A stretch of DNA of 64,000 bases from Aphrophora alni (lineage: Eukaryota > Arthropoda > Insecta > Hemiptera > Aphrophoridae), in NCBI GenBank assembly GCA_963513935.1, contig OY740768.1, positions 1,088,404-1,152,403 on the forward strand. The letters are read 5' to 3'. Made by a program: the position numbers and the translations under genes. This document shows, piece after piece, positions 55,481 through 64,000 of the stretch. The notes beneath the pieces are model-generated. The model saw nothing but the letters and a program-made list of their open reading frames with translations. It did not search any database and was not told the DNA's origin. Numbering within the stretch: position 1 is the first letter of the stretch; each line of letters begins with the position of its first letter.

Positions 55481-57195
55481 AATCCCTTACATCCTTACAT
55501 CACCCTACAATGGGATTTTCCACTAACTTACCTATTATAGAAACTTCCCTTATCATTTTTTTAAAGATCATAATTTATGCACATTTAATGATCGTACGCC
55601 CTACACTTTACAGCTACAAGGTCTGTAATATCTATATCAAATATTACACTTCCAAGTTATACAGAAACGTACAAAGAATCTTCCTTAATTCAACGTTAAC
55701 CGGATGAAATGATAATCTCCTAACACTGTCCAACATAGGTTAGCTGTAAATAAGTAAAGTAACTTGAAATCTTCAATCAAATTATAAGTTATTTCTAACA
55801 ACTTGCTAAGAGGTTAAATTGGGTTCCAAGAACCTGACCTAACTCTAATTACGTGTACAACTGCTACAGGAACATCAGTGACGTTTACTTTAAATGTAAC
55901 AGGTAATTGGAGCGGACCAAAGTTTTCTCTAACGAGACTTGGATACATTTAATTAACAAGTTCTTCTTAAACTAATAAACAGATTCTAATGGAATTTTGA
56001 ATAATTGTTTGGGAGAAGTAAAATAGTGGTTGAATTGAGTTTTGTAATGAAACTGTGATTTATTAAGAAATATATTTGAAAATAAAACTTTTACTTTGTT
56101 AAATACATGAACAACTAAGGCAAAATTAACCTTAACTCCCTAAAAAAATATGTGTTCTGAAAATTCGTTGACTTGACATTTTTTATATCATAAATATTTA
56201 AAGATTTGACAGAGAAACAAGTCTGCAATCCCTCGCCCCAACCAGGGGATGGAATCTGGGTTAAAAGGGGGGATTTTTGATTTATTAACCATTATAAACA
56301 AGACAACGTGTATTATTTTAAACATAATGTTTAGTGCAGTATCCTGGATTGTGTATTATAGGTTTACTACGTTAATTTTTTTGTCTACAATCCAAATTTC
56401 TTAAAGGGGTAATTAACCAATAATATATTACGAGTATTTTGACTGCACGATTATGTTTTTGTTATTTTCCATACTACAACTTCTAAATTTACCTAAATGT
56501 TTCATTAGTTTATGGATAGACTGCAACTTTCACATTGAACAGATTAAATCTCTGAGGTATCTTGTTGCGCGTGGATTTAATTTGAAGCTTTTAAACAAAC
56601 TCTATGCAATTTCAATAAACAGGATGAGAGAAATCTTGGCATTTTATATAATTACAAATATAGAATTCTAGTAATTGGAAATTCCATTTTTTGTTAACTC
56701 TATATACAAAGACTGAAAAATATTGTCTCTATTTAGTGATGTCCATAAAAATATTTTCTACAACAAAAAATCAGAGCGTTCTTATAAAAAAAACAATAGA
56801 TACAAACATAACCTCAAAATAGGGGGGGGGGGGGGGAGTGTAGCCAAAAGAGCTTTAATATCGGGAATTTTAGTAGAATAATAGATACATTTATTAGTAG
56901 GATAGAATAATAGATTAAAAATGTATTAGTTCTAGATTCATTATGAGAATGATTTTCATATTGGTCCTCTTTCTTGTATTGTGTTCATTATTGTATCTAT
57001 AATTAATCTTTTTATAACAACATTTAATTTTTGTAACTTCTAGTCATGACACTCGGGATTCCATGATTTAAATTTATTATAGTCTTAAAAGTATTAGCCA
57101 AGTTTTTCACTTCAATGGTTACACATTATTACACTCTGGTGATAACTCCATTTTGCAACGGAGGACACTCAAGTTTGTGTTATTTTTCTTTCTTT
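55481..57195. other. AT-rich DNA without supported gene
   Basis: The frames at 55372-55707 and 56453-56671 lack supporting features. A 15-G run lies at 56822-56836. Confidence 0.4.
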
Positions 57196-57199
57196 TCAT

Positions 57200-57685
57200 T
57201 ATATTCTAGAATGTTTAGTACGAGAAGGTTTTGTTTGTTTTATTAATAGCGAAAAACCTCTGGGTCGTCATCGCCTTGAAAAAAAAAAGAAGAAAAGAGA
57301 CTAAATTCGAGCCCTCTAATAGTCTAATAGCGTCGGTGTCGTAAGAGAACACGAGTTGGTCAAGAGGGGCCTAATCAAAAACTACCTAAAGAAAGGTGTA
57401 GATCCAGTGGAGTTACCTCGGGATTGTTGCAACCGTATTAACTATAAAGAGCCACTCAGGAGTTTAGTACTATGCGTCGTTAAAATTCAAGGTTTAAAAA
57501 AACCCAGCTACAGGTTCCATTATCATGTAACGAGACTTATGGGCTTCGACTCAAAGTGTGTAGAATTCTTAGGTTATTTAGTCTTTGTATAAGCCTCGTC
57601 AAAGGTCGGCTAGACCAATAAATTGTAGAATTACATAAAAAAATTTGTGTGTCTTTTTTAGTATAACATGGAATTCTAACAACTG
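57200..57685 (+). repeat. Longest copy of dispersed repeat family A
   Basis: Runs from GAAGGTTTTGTTTG and AGCGAAAAACCTC, through CTAATAGCGTCGGTGTCG, GAGTTGGTCAAGAGGGGCC, AGAAAGGTGTAGATCCAG and CTCGGGATTGTTGCAACC, to GGTCGGCTAGACCAATAAA and ACATGGAATTC. It gives the best view of the family's extent, about 480 bp. The frames 57356-57592 and 57537-57725 fall inside the repeat. Confidence 0.6.
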
Positions 57686-57959
57686 AAATTTTTTGTTTAA
57701 ATAAATAAAAATTCCAAGTGTTCAAGAAGTCTTAAACGGATATTAGCAGAAAAAAGAATTGGAATAAACCTATGGGTTAACCTATGTGTGTGGAACCCAA
57801 ATTTGCAACCCCCCCCCCTTGCCAAAGAGCGTAAGTCTAAATTTATAAAAGTAATCATATTTTGTATTACAAGATTTATTATAAACTCACATTATAAAAT
57901 GTTTATATTCTACTACTCTTTTAAAAACATGTTACTCTTTTGGAGATAGTGGGTCTGAA

Positions 57960-58240
57960 TACATTGAACCTGTGTTTGTGAGATCACGTGTTTACGAACG
58001 ACTGTACGATATTTATTTATAAGATTGAGATTGACAATAAAATGTTTAAAAATATGACATCCTGGTGTCTTGCATGTCACAGGGAACAATGTTAGTGAAA
58101 CATTACATAGATATTTCACTGTGTCTTGACAGTCAATAAAATGACGGTGTAAATTTGTTAGATTTATAGATGTTAGAATATTGATTTAATAAAGTCCTTT
58201 TTATTAACCTGCGGGTTTAGGGGGTTTACAATGTATTGAT
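57960..58240 (+). repeat. Family C repeat, copy 1
   Basis: ACAATAAAATGTTTAAA, ATGACATCCTG, TGTCTTGACAGTCAATAAAA, then GAATATTGATTTAATAAAG. Copies 2 and 3 are at 60000-60240 and 62225-62420, about 2.0 and 2.2 kb apart, in the same orientation. Confidence 0.6.
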
Positions 58241-58601
58241 AACCTCTTCTCTCCTTCAGAATAATAGTAAAGGTTATTTATTTATTTAACTTTAACTTTT
58301 AAAACAACATTTCTTTCTGTTTTGTTATGAAATATATCTTAAAACAATAAATATTCATACTCAATCGTAAATCATAATTGTTTCTAAAGATATTTTTTCG
58401 TTAACATACAAAATTAAAATTATCAAAATTAATTTGTATTTTCTATGCAATTGAATTAATTGTTATGATTCCTGTCAAATGAAATCTATTACAACTGTTA
58501 ATTTATAGCCCCCCCTTAACAACAGTTTGTATCTTTTTAATCCACAAATGTCAACCACATCTCCTTTTGCATTGAATAAATGATAACATAACTTGTTTAT
58601 T

Positions 58602-58620
58602 ATATATCCCCCCCCCCAAC
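58602..58620 (+). repeat. C-run duplicated with flank
   Basis: CCCCCCCCC followed by AACAACATTCG, resembling CCCCCCTTAACAACAGTTTG at 58510-58530. Probably a short local duplication. Confidence 0.4.
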
Positions 58621-58926
58621 AACATTCGATATTACTGATTGTGTCTAAAAACGGCGCTTATTGAGGACATTTTCCTATGTTAGCATTAACTGAGTTTTTA
58701 GTACAAAATTCATTTGATTGTAAAATATATTTTGTAGTATAAATATTGATTAAAACGTAACTTCGTACCAGTTTTTAAAGATGATTTTTTTTTCCAAATA
58801 ACCACTGATCAAAATGATTAATTATTTGTTTGTCTGTTCACTGAATTCTAACGATCTTCGACGTTGAACCCTTGATAACAACTACTGTTTATTTAACATG
58901 GGCAGCTATTCTTGTGGACATAAACA

Positions 58927-59750
58927 GGTTAGGTTAGGAAAGGTTATATTTAGTTAGGTTAGGTTAGGTTAGGAAAGGTTAATGTTAGTGTTAGATTGGG
59001 TTGGATATGAAAGATTATATTTAGTTAGGTTTGGTTAGGTTAGGAAAAGTTATATCTAGTTAGGTTAGGTTAGGTTAATGTTAGTGTTAGATTGGGTTGA
59101 ATTATGAAAGATTATATTTAGTTAGGTTTGGTTAGGTTAGGAAAAGTTATATCTAGTTAGGTTAGGTTAGGTTAATGTTAGTGTTAGATTGGGTTGAATT
59201 ATGAAAGATTATATTTAGTTAGGTTTGGTTAGGTTAGGAAAAGTTATATCTAGTTAGGTTAGGTTAGGTTAATGTTAGTGTTAGATTGGGTTGAATTATG
59301 AAAGATTATATTTAGTTAGGTTTGGTTAGGTTAGGAAAAGTTATATCTAGTTAGGTTAGGTTAGGTTAATGTTAGTGTTAGATTGGGTTGAATTATGAAA
59401 GATTATAAATAGTTAGGTTTGGTTAGGTTAGGAAAAGTTATATCTAGTTAGGTTAGGTTAGGTTAATGTTAGTGTTAGATTGGGTTGAATTATGAAAGAT
59501 TATATTTAGTTAGGTTTGGTTAGGTTAGGAAAAGTTATATCTAGTTAGGTTAGGTTAGGTTAATGTTAGTGTTAGATTGGGTTGGATTATGAAAGATTAT
59601 ATTTAGTTAGGTTTGGTTAGGTTAGGAAAAGTTATATCTAGTTAGGTTAGGTTAGGTTAATGTTAGTGTTAGATTGGGTTGGATTATGAAAGATTATATT
59701 TAGTTAGGTTTGGTTAGGGTAAGAAAAGTTATATTTAGTTAGGTTAGGTA
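58927..59750 (+). repeat. 97-bp tandem array with TTAGG-type modules, about 8 units
   Basis: The period is 97 bp (GGGTTGA marker at 59094, 59191 and 59288). Each unit holds GGTTAGGTTAGG blocks, GAAAAGTTATATCTAG, AATGTTAGTGTTAGATTGGG and TATGAAAGATTATATTTAG. Telomere-like pentamers are only part of a longer unit. Confidence 0.95.
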
Positions 59751-59999
59751 ATAATTAAAAATTTCACAGTAAAATTAAAACTAAAGGCTTCATTGATATT
59801 GTTTTTCAATAAATGACGACTTTAAACATTTTCCACCAATCACTTTTAAAACTATTTATGTAGTCTGATTGCCTATTCCACCCCTTTTATTTATATACAA
59901 TTTATGGATAAATTAAATCATCGTTGTCGTATTCTATACATTTTGAATCGATTGAGATTTCATCTCTCTACAACATGACTCTATTATTTTCAGGATCGA

Positions 60000-60240
60000 C
60001 ATAGACAATAAAATGTTTAAATCATAACATCCTGTATCCGTTAATCTCACGGGAATACTTTGTTGTTGTTGGTGAAACTACAACACTGAATTATGTAAAA
60101 CTGATATAATGTTTGTTGTGTCTTGACAGTCTATAAAATGGCGACGAAACGATATTAGATTCAAAGAAGTGAAAATATTGGTTTAATAAAGTCACTGTTC
60201 TTGTCTGTGGTTTTATTATGCTTACCCTCCTTCCCCTCAC
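60000..60240 (+). repeat. Family C repeat, copy 2
   Basis: GACAATAAAATGTTTAAATC, ATAACATCCTG, GTGTCTTGACAGTCTATAAA, ATATTGGTTTAATAAAGTC. Confidence 0.6.
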
Positions 60241-60244
60241 ACAC

Positions 60245-61740
60245 AAGTTCAACTCCTATGGTTTGTGATTAAAAAGAATGTTTATTGAGAAATCTCTATC
60301 TTGCTTGTAGGGGGCGTTATAGGTTTTGATCAACAATTTTAAAATCAATTTTAATTGGTTGTAAAAATGATGAGAAACATAATTTTGAAGTAATATATTA
60401 GGTTTCTCAAAATTGCATTGAACAGTTCTGTATCTGGTTTTTTGGTTAAATGTCCTTCATATAAACATATGATTAGTTTTTATATTACAGCAAGGAAAAT
60501 ATTTTACTCAGATTTCTGCTCTGAGAACAAAATAATAATGCAATTTTTGAGATATTGATTAAGTAACAAATTATTTATTTTTTGGTATGAAAAATTGATT
60601 GAAACAGATTTCAGAACTGTTTCTCCAGTAAATTTCAAGAAAAGTGTGTAACATAATAAAATAATAGAAACAATAAATACAAAAATGGAGTTGAAAAACA
60701 CACGTTTTATAGTTTGGAGTAAGATAAATTTATTTAATAGCTAAACTACGCGTACAACTTAAAAAACAATACTTGTATAGGATTTAATTTTGAGAAATGT
60801 GATGTAAATAGAATAAAACAGAAATACAAGTTACAGAAGTTCCACTTTTATTGAAAACAAAACTGACCCTAATAGTAATAAAAACAAGAACGTGTTACTA
60901 ATTAAACAGAAAAATAATTTCCTTCATGATTCTATTTTACACCTGTAACTTGCATATGTTTTTGTATTGAATTTATTAAAACAATTTTCGGATAATTAAA
61001 TTTTCTGTAAGTTTTGTTCAAAACTTAATCCTATTATTAGCCATACTAAAAATAACTAATCATAAATAGTGTTTTTCAACTGTAATTTTTTACTTTACAC
61101 CGATTTTCTTGGAAATTACTGAAGATACAGTTCTGGGACCTAAATTTCAATTTTTCAAACTAAAAACGTATAAAATTGTTCTTTGGATTGCGTCCCAAAA
61201 ATTACAGTATGTCTTGTTTGGAATGGAAATCAAACGAAAATATTTCGTTAGGCTTAACTCGAAATTTAAGCGTTTTCAGACACACACATATATATATGAA
61301 GGATTTTTTTCGTATTTCTACCCTTAAATTCACTTTCCAAAATATTTCCATGCAATATTGAATCACTTTGTATAAGTAATTTATTTAACTTTAATGTGTC
61401 TTTGAGAAAAACTCGTTCCAAATATGATTTCTTTTTTATTAACACTGATTCAACATAAAATTATTAAAATTTATGTTTTTGTTCAACATAATACTAACCA
61501 ACCCCATAAATTACCATCAAGTATTTATCAGTTATCAATTATTTAAAGTGTGCCCTACTTCCATTTTATCACAATTTGGGGAGAAGTGAGGTTCACATAA
61601 AAATTCTATTAAGTGTAGTATTCAAATACAAGGTCTTATTAAGGACGATTTTAACCTCTTTGCAACCCGACCACATTGAAATAGAAACTTTTTGTGAACT
61701 ATATTAATTTATAAATCACTCGAGCACTGTGGTGATTGTA
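60245..61740. other. AT-rich DNA without supported gene
   Basis: Open frames at 60504-60701, 61109-61327 and 61176-61361 have AT-rich random composition and no features. Confidence 0.4.
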
Positions 61741-61744
61741 TATA

Positions 61745-61822
61745 AACAAGGAAAAACCCCAAAGCACAAAATAACTTGTTATTTTAACTGGTTATTTTAT
61801 GGTTTGGGGGTTTTTCCTTGTT
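61745..61822. repeat. Hairpin of about 32-bp arms
   Basis: AACAAGGAAAAACCCCAAA and CACAAAATAAC are mirrored by GTTATTTTATG and GGGGGTTTTTCCTTGTT around a loop TTGTTATTTTAACTG. Two small mismatches. Confidence 0.75.
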
Positions 61823-61889
61823 CATAACTATATCAACTATTGACTTTATGGCTTATACATTTTACTATTGTTGAATAACATAATATTTC

Positions 61890-62200
61890 AAGTCAAAATA
61901 TACGACCTAGCCTAGAATTGAACCCAGCACTTTTGGCTTAGTCGCTTCTCAACCTAGGGCGTACATTTCTCACTTCACTTTGCTTTTGCTGCAATTTTGT
62001 AGTTATCAAATTAATTATATTTTTGAATTACTAAAGACGTAGTTTATTTGATAACTCGAAAATCGCAACAAAATCATAATCAAGTGAGAAATATACGCCC
62101 TATGCTGGGGAGCGACTAAGGATAGCTCAGTTGGTAGAACATGGCGTGTAAAACCAAAATTCCTGGCTTCAATTCCCAGTCTAGGTTGTATATTTTTCAC
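61890..62200. repeat. Head-to-head pair of tRNA-derived SINEs (family B)
   Basis: The right copy (62118-62200, +) has GATAGCTCAGTTGGTAGA, GGCGTGTAAAACC, CTTCAATTCCCAGTCTAGG. The left copy (61896-61950, minus) has GGGTTCAATTCTAGGCTAGG, but the A-box segment is deleted. Both adjoin TTAGTCGC and GCGACTAA, then GAAGTGAGAAAT / TACGCCCTA inverted blocks, so the whole is a loose palindrome of about 310 bp. Confidence 0.7.
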
Positions 62201-62224
62201 TTGAACTATTGTAATAATTAGATT

Positions 62225-62420
62225 GTCTATACAGCATCTTACTTACTTTAAGAAACATTACTTTGACTGAGTTATGTAGAGAACTAAGGAAACCGTTATT
62301 AACTTTGTTGATATATCACCGTGTCTTGACAGTCAATAAAATGAGGGTGGCAATTTATTAGATTCAGAATTGTGAGAATATTGGTTAAACAAAATTATTT
62401 ATCCTCGAGTTTGACAGGTT
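62225..62420 (+). repeat. Family C repeat, copy 3
   Basis: CACCGTGTCTTGACAGTCAA, AATGAGGGTGGC, TTAGATTCAGAA, GAGAATATTGGTTAA. Confidence 0.55.
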
Positions 62421-63680
62421 TATAGTGTACTAATAACTCCCCCTTAGAAATAAAGTTGTTGCCTCGGTTTTGACACTTACTAATTAAGATTGAAAAATGT
62501 GCTTCTCCAAAACTCCCTCTGAAAATAGTTTGCTAACTTTAAATAACTGAAATAAATTTAGCGTATGTATTTCCACAGTTATATCACACACTCTTATACA
62601 GAGTGTTACTGTAATATGTGTTCTAACTTATGGAAGTTATTTATGACATTAAAATAAAGAAAAACGTTCACGTAAACATATACCTGAAATGTTTCGTTGT
62701 CAACCATTTAATGTTTTTCCAAAAAATCACAATAACTTTAAAAATTATTAAGATTTTAAGTATACCAAGAATCAAAACTTATTATTGTAAATTGACAAAA
62801 TAATGGCTGTTTAAAGTTTGTATTATTGAATGTCTAAGATTATTAACTTTCAAAAAAATGTAATACGAACATTTTAATTCTTAAAATACTAATAATACAT
62901 AGTATTAAAAACGTGTAGACTATATTAAATTTGACTGTATATCTTGAAAATTTCTAAAGTTATAATTTTTGGAAAAAAAAAAAAAAAAATGGGCGACAGA
63001 GGGATAACAAGAGTCGCTATATGTTTATATGAATTTATGACTTTAATCACTACTTGAAGAGGTACATATTATTTATGAAACACCCTATATAACTACATTA
63101 TTAACCAAATAAACAAGTATTTTTAGTTGGCTAAGTGAAAATTCCAAGTAGTATATTATCGATCAAAAAGATCGTATTTACAACGATGGTTTTTTAGAAA
63201 CAGGAATATATCAAAATCAGTACTATCAATTTTGATCAAACTTTGATAAAATTTAAACTTATACGACTTAAATCAAAATGCTATACTGCAACTAAATAAA
63301 TATAAATTTTAACATTAATTTTAAAAATAACAAAAACGAATGCTAACTAAATTAATGGTAACATTTCACAAATTCACTAGTCATTTTATTTTAAATGCGG
63401 TTTAACAAAATGATCTTGTAATGTTTCAGATTATTTCATTAAAATTTGATTGCAATTGTTTGAATAGATGTTGAGATATTTGACCTTTTAGAAATGTTTC
63501 ATTGATGTGGTTAGCAAAGACGGCCCACGTGAAACCGATGTTAAAATGAAATTAATCGCCTTAAATAAAACGTGAAGAATTTCATCAAAATCAGTCAATA
63601 TGATGAGTGTATTTAAAATGTTCAAAATAGCAGTAATTTGGAGTCGGTTTAAAATACTTTTCTTGTTTTAAAGTTATTGG
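62421..63680. other. AT-rich DNA without supported feature
   Basis: Only a short A run (about 62974-62990) stands out. Confidence 0.4.
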
Positions 63681-63684
63681 ATAA

Positions 63685-63810
63685 TGATAGATTTTTCATA
63701 TTATTGACATATTTTAGTCTAACATTTGTTATACTTATTAAATACGAAACTAATACAGTACACGACGTTTCGAGAATGTGTATCCACTTTCGTTATCTAC
63801 AAGACTACAA
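63685..63810 (-). repeat. Copy of the 16.4-kb hammerhead-like element
   Basis: The + strand TAACATTTGTTATACTTATT and CAGTACACGACGTTTCGAG, then CACTTTCGTTATC, is the block order of 16395-16500 in the same orientation: minus-strand GATAACGAAAGTG ... CGAAACGTCGTG. Confidence 0.45.
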
Positions 63811-63885
63811 GAAGAAACGTGTAGATCCAGCTTGAACCTTGGGATTGCTATTCCTGTATTCACTCTAAGTGATCCACTTAGTGTT
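63810..63885 (+). repeat. Family A fragment
   Basis: AAACGTGTAGATCCAG, CCTTGGGATTGCTATTCC and CACTCTAAGTGATCCACTTA match the downstream half of family A. It is joined directly to the hammerhead-like element. Confidence 0.5.
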
Positions 63886-63950
63886 AAACAAGTAATAATT
63901 AACAATTACTTGTAATAGCTACAATTATATAAAGACGAAACATAATTTTT

Positions 63951-63955
<5 letters not shown>

Positions 63956-64000
<45 letters not shown>
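63956..64000 (+). repeat. (AT)n microsatellite running off the window
   Basis: At least 21 TA units to the window edge. Confidence 0.95.

Noticed and set aside
57356..57592. 78-codon + strand gene.
   Set aside because: Lies wholly inside the longest family A copy; homologous copies have stops and indels.
63956..64000. Window end as a chromosome end, given nearby TTAGG tracts.
   Set aside because: The window ends in (AT)n and the TTAGG tracts are internal and variant-rich.

Overview
This is an AT-rich, intron-bearing, repeat-dominated eukaryotic window. It most likely comes from an insect, possibly a hemipteran, but the species cannot be fixed from the sequence. The evidence is: long tracts in the TTAGG pentamer register (the arthropod telomere repeat), GT-AG introns of several kb, AATAAA poly(A) signals, Penelope-like and R1-like retroelement remnants, tRNA-derived SINEs and many minisatellites. 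Nothing looks prokaryotic or viral.

Only one host gene is convincing. It is on the + strand, and three in-phase exons are visible (22570-22737, 26090-26245, 34607-34762). They give 159 codons plus a stop, followed by poly(A) signals. The protein resembles the secreted lipid-recognition (ML / GM2-activator-like, DUF1091-type) family. The signal-peptide exon was not found. Its second visible intron (8.36 kb) is about two-thirds tandem repeat: a 62-bp array that begins exactly at the 5' splice site, and a 123-bp array.

The most striking structure is a 12.1-kb palindrome (2871-15010). Its arms are about 6.0-6.1 kb, the spacer is 33 bp, and the ends are matching 16-bp inverted termini flanked by an 8-bp near-identical direct repeat. 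From tip to centre each arm holds: a C/G-rich tip, two perfect TGACGTCA sites, an outward-facing tRNA-like A-box/B-box head, a nested hairpin, a large minisatellite with higher-order units of about 642 bp, a short coding-like tail with poly(A)-like A-rich sequence, and about 0.9 kb of degenerate TTAGG repeats. The centre therefore reads (TTAGG)n-(CCTAA)n. This fits either a giant foldback transposon or an old telomere fusion; the terminal duplication favours transposition.

Elsewhere: 1-2.8 kb has a 36-bp minisatellite and interspersed repeats. 15-22 kb has a LINE 3' remnant, a 304-bp element with perfect 32-bp inverted repeats, and an interstitial TTAGG tract. 24-25 kb has a frame-broken coding fragment of unknown origin. 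35-64 kb is essentially gene-free, with retroelement and SINE debris, a diverged 1.4-kb duplication, and a 748-bp element with a 10-bp target-site-like duplication. Short motifs resembling hammerhead ribozyme cores recur at least ten times, usually inside 150-300-bp units with inverted flanks. One pair lies in the inverted terminal repeats of a Penelope-like fragment that carries GIY-YIG-type coding sequence.
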